This document shows, piece by piece, positions 24,301 through 37,934 of a stretch of 64,000 nt of DNA. The DNA is from Cercis canadensis (lineage: Eukaryota; Streptophyta; Magnoliopsida; Fabales; Fabaceae), in contig QAOA01006417.1 of NCBI GenBank assembly GCA_003255065.1, positions 1-64,000 on the forward strand. Reading direction: 5' to 3'. Each line of letters starts with the position of its first letter. Positions within the stretch are counted from its first letter, which is position 1. The notes under the pieces were generated by a model. That model saw only the letters and a program-made list of their open reading frames with translations. It had not been told where the DNA came from and did no database searches. The position numbers and the translations under genes were made by a program.

Positions 24301-27019
24301 CTTAAACCTTAGACCCTAAACTCTAAACACTTAACCTTAATCCCTAGACCCTAAGAAACCATTTAGCCTTAACCTAAACACTAGATGCTTAACTTTAACC
24401 CCTTGACCATATACCCTAAACTCATAACCCTTAATCATAAATCCTAAACCCTAAAGCATAGTCTCTATACTCTAAATCCTAAACTCTTAACATGAACCCT
24501 AACCTTTAACCCTAGACCCTAAACCCTAAGCCTTAAATCCTTAACCCTTAACCTTACACCTATGACCTTTAACTTAAACTGTAGATGCTTAACTCTAATC
24601 CCAAAACCTTAAATCCTAGAGCTTTAACCTTAAACCCTAATTAAGCCACCTAGAACCTCAACCTCAACCCTAAATGCTTAACCCTAAACAATTAACCATA
24701 AACCCTATAGGTAATCCTAAACATTAAATCTTAACCCTAAACACTATATCTTAAAATTTAGACTCTAAACCCTAAACTCTAGAACCTTAACCCAAAATCT
24801 TATGCCCTAAACCTTAGATACACCCTTGACCTTTAAACTTAAAACCAAGATCATAAACTCGAAAGCCTAGACCCTAAACCTAAATCTTAGATGCTTAACC
24901 CTAGACCCTATACCTTAAACTCTTGACCCATAATCCTAAATCCTAAAACCTAGACCCCATAGGCTTAAACCTAAACCTTAAACTCTAGATACTAAACCCC
25001 AAACCCTTGATCCTAAGCTCTAAATCCTAGACCTTTAACCTAAACCTTGAACACTAAATCCCAAATTATAGACCCTTGACCAAAACCCTAGAACCTACAA
25101 CTTAAACTTAAGACCTGTAACCCTAAGTCATAAACCCTAGGCACTAAACTTTAAGCTTTAAACCATATATCCTAAACCTTAAATTATAAATCCTAACCTA
25201 TTCCTAAGCCTTAATTGCTTAACCTCAATCCTTCATCCATAAACCCTACATTCTTAATCATAAACCTTAAACTATAGACTCTTAACCTTAAATCCTACAC
25301 CCTTGACCTTTAACCTTAAATTATATATGCTTAACCCTAATTCATAAACTTTAAACCTTAAATTCTTAACCTTAAACCCTAAATCCTAGACCTATAACCT
25401 CAACCCTAGAGCCATAACCTTAAATCTTAAACTATAAACCTTAAAGTTTAAAAACAAAGCCTTAATCCCTAAATCCTAAAACCTAAATCCAAAGCCTTAA
25501 ACTATATATCCAAAGCCTTATTCCCTAAATCTTAGATGTTGAACTATAGGCCTATACCTTAAATCTTAAAATCTAGATCCAAAGCCTTAATCCCTAAACC
25601 ATATACCTTTAACTTATTCCCTAAATTCCAGATTTGAATCATAGACCCTATACCTTAAACTCATGACTTATAACTTTAAATCCAAAACCCTAGCCAATAA
25701 ACCCTAAACCCTAGATCCTTAACCTAATTTGAAGCCTTAGATGGTTAACACTAATCCATAAACCTTAAACCCTAAACCCTCATGACTTAACCTTAACTCC
25801 TTGACTCTAAATCATAGATAATAAACCCAAAACTATAGATCATATGCCCTAACCCTTAGACCCTTAACTTAAACTCTTAACCCTTAACTTTCATAACTAA
25901 ACATTAGACACTAACCCTTAAATTAGAGACTATTAACCATAAACCCTAAACCCATGACCATTCAGCCTAGGCCCTAAACTATACATTTGAGATATTAAAC
26001 CCTCAAGCTTTAAGCCCTTAAACCTAGACATTAAACCTTAAACTCTCGATGTTTAACACTAAAAACAAAACCTTAAACCCTTGACACTTAGGATTTGTTT
26101 GGGAGTTAAAATTGGGGGGAAAGAGAGGAAAGGAAAGGAATAAATGTGTCTATCACTTTGTTTGGGAGTTCAAGATTAAAAAAGGAAAAGAAACCAAGGG
26201 ATAATCTTAAACTCTTACATTACTTTTTTGCCTCACTTTTGTGTTCCCCTAATTTGGGGGGTTTGGAGAGAAAAAAATAGTTTACTATTATACCTCTATT
26301 TATTTTTTCAAATTCTTTTTCAAATACTATTTAAATAACATTATTAAATCTTCTATTAAATATATTAACTTTATAAATAAAGGATAAATTTGTAAAATTA
26401 TAAATTTTTATTTATTTCCTTTCATGTTCTCTCATTTTGCTTATTTTAATCATCCAAACAAAGGAGAGGAAAACCCTCCCTTTCCTCTCCTCTCTCCTCC
26501 AAAAAAACTCCCAAACAGACCCTTAACCTCAAACAAGAAGCCATAATCCCTTGACTCTCAACCTTAACACTAAATCTAAACCTTTAACCTTAATCCCTAA
26601 ATCATAAATTCTAGTCCCTTAACACTAGACCCTACATCCTTAACCCTTAACATTAAGTCACCCTTAACCCTAAACCTTAAACCAAAGGTCCAAAATCTTA
26701 AACCCTAGATTCTTAATCTAAATCTTAGATACATAACCCTAAATGCTATACCTTAAACCCTTAACCCTAATCCCAAAACCTAAGCCCTTGAGACATAAAC
26801 TCTAGATGCTTAACCCTAATTCCTAAATCCTAGACCCTTAACCTCAACCTTAAATGCTTAACCTTAAACACTTAACTCTAAACCCTAAATCTTAGATACA
26901 AGGCCCTAAACCCTAGATCCAAAGCCCTAAACCATAGACCTTTAACCTAATTTATAAATCCTAGATGATGAACCCTAAGCCTTATATACCTTAAACTCAT
27001 GACTTGTAACCCTAAATTC
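21185..27019 (+). repeat. Higher-order unit 4, S type
   Basis: This 5.8-kb unit holds the core, the MITE at 26091-26522 and a short tail. It lies next to the 28-N gap, so its left join is uncertain. The tail goes straight from 'taattcctaaatcct' to 'agacccttaacctcaacc', as in unit 2. No gene is seen. Confidence 0.85.
26091..26522. mobile_element. Tourist-like (PIF/Harbinger) MITE, copy 3
   Basis: The left end is GGATTTGTTTGGGAGTT after TTA; the right end is CTCCCAAACAGACCC before TTA. It has an AT-rich core and no coding capacity. The polypyrimidine tract by the right end is the shortest of the set, which gives a 432-bp copy. It sits at the same position in the unit as the other five copies. 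Confidence 0.85.
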
Positions 27020-28120
27020 AAAAATAAACCCAATCTATAAATCATAGACCCTAAACTCTAAACCTTTAACCTAATCTCAAACCCTAGATATTTAACCTTA
27101 TTTCCTAAATCTTACTAGCCTAACCTTAAACCCTTGATCCTAAACCTTAGATATTAAACCCTAAACCCAAACTCTTGACCCTTAACCCTAAATCTTAGAT
27201 TTTAAGCCCTAATGCTTAGACCCTTAATATAAACCCTTAACCCTAAATCCTAAAGCCTAACCATTAAGCTTAAGCCCTAAACTATACACCCTAGACACTA
27301 ACCCCTTAAACCTAGACCCTAAACCCTTAACTTGATATTTAACACTAAAATTGAAACCCTAAACCCTAAACTCTAAACTCAATATTTAGCACTAAACATG
27401 AAGCACTAAACCCTAAGTTATAGACACTAAACCTTAAACGCTAAATCCTATAGCCTATACTCTAAAACCAAGGTCGTATATCTTAAACTCTAAACCTTAA
27501 ATCTTAGAACTTAGACACTAAACCCTAAATTTTAGATCATTAATTAAACTTTAAGCCCTTAACACTAAATCTTAAACCCTAGAAACTCTAAATCTTAAAT
27601 CCTAAACCTTAAAACATAAACCTTTAATTAAAAATGTAAACCCTTTCCCCCAAATCTTATATCTTACATTTTTGACCCCTAACCCTAAATCCTAGACCCT
27701 TAACCCTAAAAACTAAACCCTCAGACTCCTAACCCTAAAAACTAAATCCTAAATCTTAAATTCGAAACCATAAATCCTAGACACTAAACCTTTATGCCTA
27801 AACCCTATACCTTAAACTTGAACCCTAAACCTTAAATTGTATGCTCTAAACCATAAACCCTACACCTTTAACCTAAACCCTAGGCCCTTTACCCTAATCC
27901 CTAGACTCTTCATCCTTTAACCTAAATGCTAGATGCTAAGCCCTAAATCCTAGTCAGTTAATGTAAACTCGAAGCCCTTAATTGTAGACACTAAACCCAA
28001 ATCCTAGACCCAAAACCCAAAACCTTAAACTCTAAAACCTACATCATAAACCCTAGACACAACCATAGAAACTAAATCTTAAATTTTAAACCTTAAACCC
28101 TAGACCTTATGAAATCATAT

Positions 28121-29201
28121 ACCCTTAATCTAAAGATGCTTAACACAAAGCACTTGACCCAATACCTAATATCATGACCCTTAATCGTAAATCCTAAGCT
28201 CTAGAAACTAAACTCTAAATCATAGTCTCTAAACTCTAAACCCTAGACTCTTAATATGAACCCTAGGCCCTTAATCCTAAATCCTAAACCCTAGATCCTT
28301 AACTCTAAACCATACACCCATAGACCTTTAACCTAAGCTTTAGATGCTTAACTTTAATCCCAAAACTCTAGATTCTAGAGCCTTTACCCTAAATCTTAAA
28401 CCACATGGATACTAATCCTTAAAACCTCAATCCTAGACCCTTTACCCTAAACCCTAGTACCACAATACTAAATGCTAAACTACAAATTATAAACCCTAAG
28501 TCCTAGACACTATACCTTAAAACTTAGTCCCTAAATCCTAGAACCTTAACTTGTAACCCTAAACCCTGAATCTTAAATCCTAAACTCTTGACCCTCAAAC
28601 TTAAAACCAAGATCCTAAACCCAAAATCTTATACCTTAAACCTAAATCCTAGATGCTTAANACCCTTAATCTAAAGATGCTTAACACAAAGCACTTGACC
28701 CAATACCTAATATCATGACCCTTAATCGTAAATCCTAAGCTCTAGAAACTAAACTCTAAATCATAGTCTCTAAACTCTAAACCCTAGACTCTTAATATGA
28801 ACCCTAGGCCCTTAATCCAAAATCCTAAACCCTAGATCCTTAACTCTAAACCATACACCCATAGACCTTTAACCTAAGCTCTAGATGCTTAACTTTAATC
28901 CCAAAACTCTAGATTCTAGAGCCTTTACCCTAAATCTTAAACCACATGGATACTAATCCTTAAAACCTCCATCCTAGACCCTTTACCCTAAACCCTAGTA
29001 CCACAATCCTAAATGCTAAACTACAAATTATAAACCCTAAGTCCTAGACACTGTACCTTAAAACTTAGTCCCTAAATCCTAGAACCTTAACTTGTAACCC
29101 TAAATCCTAAATCTTAAATCCTAAACTCTTGACCCTCAAACTTAAAACCAAGATCCTAAACCCAAAATCTTATACCCTAAACCTAAATCCTAGATGCTTA
29201 A
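28121..29201 (+). other. Assembly joint: single N at 28661 with 540-bp repeated flank
   Basis: The sequence 28121-28660, starting 'acccttaatctaaagatgct', is restated from 28662 with few changes. Other units carry it once. As at 7429 and 19332, one N sits exactly at the junction, pointing to an unmerged overlap between contig ends. Confidence 0.85.
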
Positions 29202-30143
29202 CCTTAGACCCTATACCTTAAATTCTTGACCCATAATCCTAAATTTTAACCCTAGACACTAAACCCTAGATCATAGATCTTGAATCTTAGAGGCTTAACC
29301 TTAAACCCTAAATTCAAATATAGATCCAAAACCTTAAACATCATATCCAAACCTTAAATTTTAAATTTTAAACCTTAAACCCATGAACCCTAAACCATGA
29401 ATTCTAAACCTTAGATTCCAAACCCTAAATCATAGTGTCTTAACCTAAATACTAAAACTTATAGCCTAAACTTAAGAGTCATAAAATCTTGATACTAAAT
29501 CCTAACCCTTAAATCTAAAACCCTAAGCAATAAACCTTAAATCTTAAATCATAGACCCTAAACTCTAGACCTTTAAACTAATCCTAAACCCTAGATGGTT
29601 AACCCTAATTCTTAAACCTTAAACCCTAGTGGCTTAACCCTAAAACCCTTGATCTTAAACCTTAAACCCAAAGCCTTGACCCTTAGACCTAAACCTTAGA
29701 TCATAAGCCCTAACGCCTAGACCCTTAACGTAAATCATTAACCTTAAATCCTAGACCATAAATCCTAAAATCATAACCATTAACCTTAGGCCCTAAACCA
29801 TACACCTTAGACACTAAACCCTAAACCCCTTAAGCCCTTAAACCTAGATCCTATACCCTTAACTCGATGTTTAACTCTAAAAAGAAAATCCTAAACAACA
29901 GACTCTAAACCCTAAACTCTCGATGTTTAGCACTAAACATGAAACCCAAAATCCTAGGCCATAGACACTAAATCCTAAACTTTAAATCCTACACCCTATA
30001 CTCTAAAACCAAGACCTTAAATCTTAAACGCTAAATACTAAACCTTAAATCCTAGAACTTAGACACTAAACCCTAGACACTAAACCTTAAACCTTAGATT
30101 GTTAATTAAACCCTAAACCCTTAAACCCTAGACAAAACACCTT

Positions 30144-30187
30144 TTTGGGATCTAGGATTGGAAATTTGATATTTAGGATTTAAAATC
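30144..30187. other. Complemented-but-not-reversed tract, 44 bp
   Basis: Sister units read 'aaaccctagatcctaacctt'... ending 'aattttag' here. This unit reads 'tttgggatctaggattggaa'... ending 'ttaaaatc', the base-by-base complement in unchanged order at all 44 positions. Flanks ('gacaaaacacc' on the left, 'ctaaaccttagacc' on the right) are normal apart from isolated substitutions, and the length is conserved. Confidence 0.9.
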
Positions 30188-32297
30188 ACACTAAACCTTA
30201 GACCTTTAACCATCTTTGACCCCTAATCTTATACCTTTAACCTTAGAAATTAAACCCTTAATCCTAGACCGCTAACCCTAAAAACTAAATTCTAAATCAT
30301 AGACCTTTAACCTTAAAAACTAAACCCTAAATCATAAACTCATACTAAATCTTCATCCTAAACCCTATACCTTAAAACCTAAACTTTAAACTTTAAATCG
30401 TATACCCTAAACCATAAACCTTACACCTTTAACCAAAACCCTAGGCCCTCAACCCTAATCCTTAGACCCTTCATCCTTCACACTAAATGCTAGATCCTAA
30501 GCCTAAACCCTAGACCATTAACATAAAATCTAAGCTTTTAACCCTATATACTAAAACCTGAATCGTAAACCTTAAACCACCTAAATCCAAAACACAAAAC
30601 CATAAACCATACACCTTACATGTAAACTCTATACCACTAACCCTAGAAATTAAACTTTAAATCTTAAACCTTAGACCCTAAACTCTAAACACTTAACCTT
30701 AATCCCTAGACCCTAAGAAACCATTTAGCCTTAACCTAAACACTAGATGCTTAACTTTAACCCCTTGACCATATACCCTAAACTCATAACCCTTAATCAT
30801 AAATCCTAAACCCTAAAGCATAGTCTCTATACTCTAAATCCTAAACTCTTAACATGAACCCTAGCCTTTAACCCTAGACCCTAAACCCTAAGCCTTAAAT
30901 CCTTAACCCTTAACCTTACACCTATGACCTTTAACTTAAACTGTAGATGCTTAACTCTAATCCCAAAACCTTAAATCCTAGGGCTTTAGCCTTAAACCCT
31001 AATTAAGCCACCTAGAACCTCAACCTTAACCCTAAATGCTTATCCCTAAACAATTAACCATAAACCCTATAGGTAATCCTAAACATTAAATCTTAACCCT
31101 AAATACTATATCTTAAAATTTAGACTCTAAACCCTAAACTATAGAACCTTAACCCAAAATCTTATGCCCTAAACCTTAGATACACCCTTGACCTTTACAC
31201 TTAAAAACAAGATCATAAACTCGAAAGCTTAGACTCTAAACCTAAATCTTAGATGCTTAACCCTAGACCCTATACCTTAAACTCTTGACCCATAATCCTA
31301 AATCCTAAAACCTAGACCCCATAGGCTTAAACCTAAACCTTAAACTCTAGATACTAAACCCCAAACCCTTGATCCTAAGCTCTAAATCCTAGACCTTTAA
31401 CCTAAACCTTGAACACTAAATCCCAAATTATAGACCTTTGACCAAAACCCTAGAACCTACAACCTAAACTTAAGACCTGTAACCCTAAGTCATAAACCCT
31501 AGGCACTAAACTTTAAGCTTTAAACCATATATCCTAAACCCTAAATTATAAATCCTCGACCCTTAACCTATTCCTAAGCCTTAATTGCTTAACCTCAATC
31601 CTTCATCCATAAACCCTACATTCTTGATCATAAACCTTAAACTATAGACTCTTAACCTTAAATCCTACACCCTTGACCTTTAACCCTAAATTATATATGC
31701 TTAACCCTAATTCATAAACTTTATACCTTAAATTCTTAACCTTAAACCCTAAATCCTAGACCCATAACCTCAACGCTAGAGCCATAACCTTAAATCTTAA
31801 ACTATAAACCTTAAAGTTTAAAAACAAAGCCTTAATCCCTAAATCCAAAAACCTAAAACCTAAATCTAAAGCCTTAAACTATATATCCAAAGCCTTATTC
31901 CCTAAATCTTAGATGTTGAACTATAGGCCCTATACCTTAAATCTTAAAATCTAGATCCAAAGCCTTAATCCCTAAACCATATACCTTTAACTTATTCCCT
32001 AAATTCCAGATTTGAATCATAGACCCTATACCTTAAACTCATGACTTATAACTTTAAATCCAAAACCCTAGCCAATAAGCCCTAAACCCTAGATCCTTAA
32101 CCTAATTTGAAGCCTTAGATGGTTAACACTAATCCATAAACCTTAAACCCTAAACCCTTATGACTTAACCTTAACTGCTTGACTCTAAATCATAGATAAT
32201 AAACCCAAAACTATAGATCATAGGCCCTAACCCTTAGACCCTTAACTTAAACTCTTAACCCTTAACTTTCATAACTAAACATTAGACACTAAACCTT

Positions 32298-32481
32298 AAA
32301 TTAGAGACTATTAGCCATAAACCCTAAACCCATGACCATTCAGCCTAGGCCCTAAACTATACATTTGAGATGTTAAACCCTCAAGCTTTAAATTAGAGAC
32401 TATTAACCATAAACCCTAAACCCATGACCATTCAGCCTAGGCCATAAACTATACATTTGAGATGTTAAACCCTCAAGCTTT
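32298..32481 (+). repeat. Local tandem duplication, 92-bp period
   Basis: 'aaattagagactatta' to 'ccctcaagcttt' is present twice, at 32298 and 32390, just before MITE copy 4. All other units have one copy. The two differ at a few bases (for example 'ttagccataa' against 'ttaaccataa'). Confidence 0.85.
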
Positions 32482-32560
32482 AAGCCCTTAAACCTAGACA
32501 CTAAACCTTAAACTCTCGATGTTTAACACTAAAAACAAAACCTTAAACCCTTGACACTTA

Positions 32561-32993
32561 GGATTTGTTTGGGAGTTAAAATTGGGGGGAAAAGAGAGGA
32601 AATGAAAGGAATAAATGTGTCTATCACTTTGTTTGGGAGTTCAAGATTAAAAAACGAAAGGAAACTAATGGGTAATTTCAAACTCTTACATTCCTTTTTT
32701 GCCTCACTTTTGTGTTCCCGTAATTTGGGGGGTTTGGAGAGAAAAAAATAGTTTACTATTATACCTCTATTTATTTCTTCAAATTCTTTTTCAAATACTA
32801 TTTAAATAACATTATTAAATCTTATATTAAATATATTAACTTTATAAATAAAGGATAAATTTGTAAAATTATAAATTTTTATTTATTTCCTTTCATTTCC
32901 TCTCATTTTGCTCATTTTAATCATCCAAACAAAGGAGAGGAAAACCCTTCCTTTCCTCTCCTCTCCTCTCCAAAAAAACTCCCAAACAGACCC
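32561..32993. mobile_element. Tourist-like (PIF/Harbinger) MITE, copy 4
   Basis: Both terminal inverted repeats and the TTA flanks are kept. The internal variants 'aaaaacgaaaggaaac' and 'gttcccgtaatttgg' are shared with copy 6, supporting common descent of units 5 and 9. It is non-coding. Confidence 0.85.
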
Positions 32994-33302
32994 TTAACCT
33001 CAAACAAGATGCCATAATCCCTTGACTCTCAACCTTAACACTAAATCTAAACCTTTAACCTTAATCCCTAAATCATAAATTCTAGACCCTTAACACTAGA
33101 CCCTACATCCTTAACCCTTAACATTAAGTCACCCTTAACCCTAAACCTTAAACCAAAGGTCCAAAATCTTAAACCCTAGATTCTTAATCTAAATCTTAGA
33201 TACTTAACCCTAAATGCTAGACCTTAAACCCTTAACCCTAATCCCAAAACCTAAGCCCTTGAGACATAAACTCTAGATGCTTAACCCTAATTCCTAAATC
33301 CT

Positions 33303-34495
33303 AAACTCTAAATCCTAAACCTCAGAGTCTTAACATTAAACCTTACACCTTAAATCATAAACCCTAGACCCTTAAGTTCAATCATATATTCTTAACCCTA
33401 ATACTTAAATCCTAAACTCTAGAGTTGTAACCCTAAATTCTAAATTTAAATCCTAAACCCTAGACCCTAAACTCTTAATATTATATCCTTAATTCTAGAC
33501 CCTAAATACTAACCCTATACCCTAAATTTGAAATCCTAGAACTTAGACCTTAAACCCTAATCCCTAGACATAACCCTAAATCCTAAACGATTGACTTTCA
33601 ACCTTGAAACCTAGATCACAAACTTGAATCCAAAAACCCCTTATAAGCCTTATATGTTTAACTTTAGACCTTATTCCCTAAACTCAAGACCTGGACTCCT
33701 AAATCCTAAACACAAGACCCTAATCCCTAAACCCTTAACCTAATCTTATGGCAATAAATACTTAACCCTAATTTTGAAACCCTACCCTTAACCTTAACCC
33801 TAGTTGTTTAACCTTAACTTTTAAACCCTAAATTTAGAGCCTTAACCCTAAAACCTAAATCCTAGACCTTTAACCTAAACTCTAGATGCTTAATCCTAAT
33901 CCTTAAACCCTAAATCCTAGATCTTTAACCTTAAACCATAAACCTTAAACCTTAGACCTTTAACCTCAACCTAATTACTTAACCTTAATTCCTAACCCTA
34001 AACCCTAAACTTTTAAGCCATAACCTTAAATCCTAAACTCTAAATGCTTAACCTTAATCCCTAAATCAGAAACCATAAACCATAAAACTTAGAGCTTTAA
34101 CCCTAGACCTTTAAGCTCAACAATAGTCGCTTATCCCTAACAACTAAACTCTAAACCCAACCTTAAACTATAATCCTTAAACCCTAAATTATATACCCTA
34201 AAAAAACTCTAGATACTAAACCTTAAATCTTAGACCCTAAACTCTAAAATCTAGATCCTAAATCTTAAATCTTAGACCATAAACCATAAATCTTACACCC
34301 TAAAAACCAAAGCCTAATCCGTAAAGTCTTAACCTTAAACCTCAAAAACAATAGACCCTTAACTCTAAAACCAAGACCTTAAAATCAAAACCTAAAACTT
34401 AAACCTTAAATCCTAAATTGTAGACACCAAACCTAAACCCTAGAGTTTAACCTAAACCTTATGCCCTTAACCCTACATCTTAAACCCTAAATCCT
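33303..34495 (+). repeat. L-specific tail block, copy 2
   Basis: This is the same 1.2-kb block as 19479-20684, bounded by the same 'aaatcct' words. Compared with that copy it lacks a short piece near 33560 ('aaccttcaaccctaaatcc' in the other). It contains no gene. Confidence 0.75.
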
Positions 34496-35532
34496 AGACC
34501 CTTAACCTCAACCTTAAACACTTAACTCTAAACCCTAAATCTTAGATACAAGACCCTAAACCCTAGATCCAAAGCCCTAAACCATAGACCTTTAACCTAA
34601 TTTATAAATCCTAGATGATGAAACCTAAGCCTTATACCTTAAACTCATGACTTGTAACCCTAAATTCAAAAATTTATAAATCCTAGATGATGAACCCTAA
34701 GCCTTATACCTTAAACCACATGGATACTAATCCTTAAAACCTCAATCCTAAACCCTTTACCCTAAACCCTAGTACCACAATCCTAAAGGCTAAACTACAA
34801 ATTATAAACCCCAAGTCCTAGACACTATACCTTAAAACTTAGTCCCTAAATCCTAGAACCTTAACTTGAAACCCTAAACCCTAAATCTTAAATCCTACAC
34901 TCTTGACCCTCAAACTTAAAACCAAGATCCTAAACCCAAAATCTTATACCCTAACCTAAATCCTAGATGCTTAACCTTAGACCCTATACCTTAAATTCTT
35001 GACCCATAATCCTAAATTTTAACCCTAGACACTAAACCCTAGATCATAGACTTTAACCCTAGATCATAGATCTTGATTCTTAGAGGCTTAACCTTAAACC
35101 CTAAATTCAAATATAGATCCTAAATAAATCCTAAAGCCTAACCATTAACCTTAGGCCCTAAACTATACACTCTAGACACTAACCCCTTAAACCTAGACCC
35201 TAAACCCTTAACTTGATATTTAACACTAAAATTGAAACCCTAAACCCTAAACTCTAAACTCAATATTTAGCACTAAACATGAAGCACTAAACCCTAAGTT
35301 ATGGACACAAAACCTTAAACGCTAAATCCTATAGCCTATACTCTAAAACTAAGATCATATATATTAAACTCTAAACCTTAAATCTTAGAACTTAGACACT
35401 AAACCCTAAACTTTAGATCATTAATTAAACTTTAAGCCCTTAACACTAAATCTTAAACCCTAGAAACTCTAAATCTTAAATCCTAAACCCTAAAATATAA
35501 ACCTTTAATTAAAAATGTAAACCTTTTACCCC

Positions 35533-35672
35533 AAATCTTATATCTTACATTTTTGACCCTTAACCCTAAATCCTAGACCCTTAACCCTAAAAACTAAACC
35601 CAAAATCTTATATCTTACATTTTTGACCCCTAACCCTAAATCCTAGACTCTTAACCCTAAAAACTAAACCCT
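35533..35672 (+). repeat. Local tandem duplication, 70-bp period
   Basis: 'aaatcttatatcttacattt' occurs at 35533 and 35603, followed in both by the same 'ttgaccc' to 'aaaaactaaaccc' stretch. Sister units have one copy. Confidence 0.8.
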
Positions 35673-36400
35673 CAGACTCATAACCCTAAAAACTAAATCC
35701 TAAATCTTAAATTCTAAATCATAAATCCTAGACACTAAACCTTTATGCCTAAACCCTATACCTTAAACTTGAACCCTAAACCTTAAATCGTATGCTCTAG
35801 ACCATAAACCCTACACCTTTAACCTAAACCCTAGGCCCTTTACCCTAATCCCTAGACTCTTCATCCTTTAACCTAAATGCTAGATGCTATGCCCTAAATC
35901 CTAGTCAGTTATTGTAAACTCGAAGCCCTTAATTGTAGACACTAAACCCAAATCCTAGACCCAAAACCCAAAACCTTAAACTCTAAAACCTACATCATAA
36001 ACCCAAGACACAACCATAGAAACTAAATCTTAAATTTTAAACCTTAAACCCTAGACCTTGTGAAATCATATACCCTTAATCTAAAGATGCTTAACACAAA
36101 GCACTTGACCCAATACCTAATATCATGACCCTTAATCGTAAATCCTAAGCTCTAGAAACTAAACTCTAAATCATAGTCTCTAAACTCTAAACCCTAGACT
36201 CTTAATATGAACCCTAGGCCCTTAATCCTAAATCCTAAACCCTAGATCCTTAACTCTAAACCATACACCCATAGACCTTTAACCTAAGCTTTAGATGCTT
36301 AACTTTAATCTCAAAACTCTAGATTCTAGAGCCTTTACCCTAAATCTTAAACCACATGGATACTAATCCTTAAAACCTCAATCCTTGACCCTTTACCCTA

Positions 36401-36432
36401 TTGGGATCATGGTGTTAGGATTTACGATTTGA
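36401..36432. other. Complemented-but-not-reversed tract, 32 bp
   Basis: Sister units read 'aaccctagtaccacaatcct'... ending 'gctaaact' here. This unit reads 'ttgggatcatggtgttagga'... ending 'cgatttga', the same-order complement at all 32 positions. It is followed by the normal 'acaaattataaacc' and preceded by the normal 'ctttacccta'. No bases are gained or lost. Confidence 0.9.
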
Positions 36433-37742
36433 ACAAATTATAAACCTAAAGTCCTAGACACTATACCTTAAAACTTAGTCCCTAAATCCTAGAACCTTAA
36501 CTTGAAACCCTAAACCCTAAATCTTAAGTCCTAAACTCTTGACCCTCAAACTTAAAACCAAGATCCTAAACCCAAAATCTTATACCCTAAACCTAAATCC
36601 TAGATGCTTAACCTTAGACCCTATACCTTAAATTCTTGACCCATAATCCTAAATTTTAACCCTAGACACTAAACCCTAGATCATAGATTTTGACCCTAGA
36701 TCATAGATCTTGAATCTTAGAGGCTTAACCTTAAACCCTAAATTCAAATATAGATCCTAAACCTTAAACATCATATCCGAACCTTAAATTTTAAATTTTA
36801 AACCTTAAACCCATGAACCCTAAACCATGAATTCTAAACCTTAGATTCCAAATCCTAAATTATAGTGTCTTAACCCTAAAAACTAAAACTTATAGCCTAA
36901 ACTTAAGAGTCATAAAATCTTGATACTAAATCTTAAACCCTAAATCTAAAACCCTAAGTAATAAACCTTAAACCTTAAATCATAGACCCTAAACTCTAGA
37001 CCTTTAAAATAATCCTAAACCCTAGATGGTTAACCCAAATTCTTAAACCTTAAACACTAGTGGCTTAACCCTAAAACCTTTGATCTTAAACCCTAAACCC
37101 AAAGCCTTGACCCTTAGCCCTAAACCTTAGATCATAAGCCCTAACGCCTAGACCCTTAACGTAAATCATTAACCTTAAATCCTAGACCTTAAATCCTAAA
37201 GTCATAACCATTAACCTTAGGCCCTAAACCATACACCTTAGACACTAAACCCTAAACCCCTTAAGCCCTTAAACCTAGATCCTATACCCTTAACTGGATG
37301 TTTAACACTAAAAAGAAAATCCTAAACTACAGACTCTAAACTCTAAACTCTCGATGTTTAACACTAAACATGAAACCCAAAATCCTAGGCCATAGACACT
37401 AAATCCTAAACTTTAAATCCTACACCCTATACTCTAAAACCAAGACCTTAAATCTTAAACGCTAAATACTAAACCTTAAATCCTAGAACTTAGACACTAA
37501 ACCCTAGACACTAAACCTTAAACCTTAGATTGTTAATTAAACCCTAAGCCCCTAAACCCTAGACAAAACACCCTAAACCCTAGATCCTAACCTTTAAACT
37601 ATAAATCCTAAATTTTAGACCCTAAACCTTAGACCTTTAACCATCTTTGACCCCTAATCTTAGACCTTTAACCTTAGAAATTAAACCCTTAATCCTAGAC
37701 CTCTAACCCTAAAAACTAAATGCTAAATCATAGACCTTTAAT

Positions 37743-37934
37743 CTTAAAAACTAAACCCTAAATCATAAACTCATACTAAATCTTCAACTTAAACCCTATA
37801 CCTTAAAACCTAAACTTTAAACTTTAAATCGTATAAACCTTAAAAACTAAACCCTAAATCATAAACTCATACTAAATCTTCAACCTAAACCCTATACCTT
37901 AAAACCTAAACTTTAAACTTTAAATCGTATACCC
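37743..37934 (+). repeat. Local tandem duplication, 96-bp period
   Basis: 'cttaaaaactaaaccctaaa' recurs at 37743 and 37839, with the same following sequence through 'ttaaatcgtat'. It is private to the mosaic unit. Confidence 0.8.

Larger units (their letters stand above)
27020..34667 (+). repeat. Higher-order unit 5, L type
   Basis: The unit holds the core, the MITE (32561-32993) and the L-specific tail (33303-34495). Its 7.6-kb length includes a 540-bp repeat across the N at 28661. Diagnostic variants ('ccctttcccccaaatc' near 27645, 'aatcctcgaccc' near 31552) recur in the unit at 53951, marking them as the closest pair. Confidence 0.85.
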
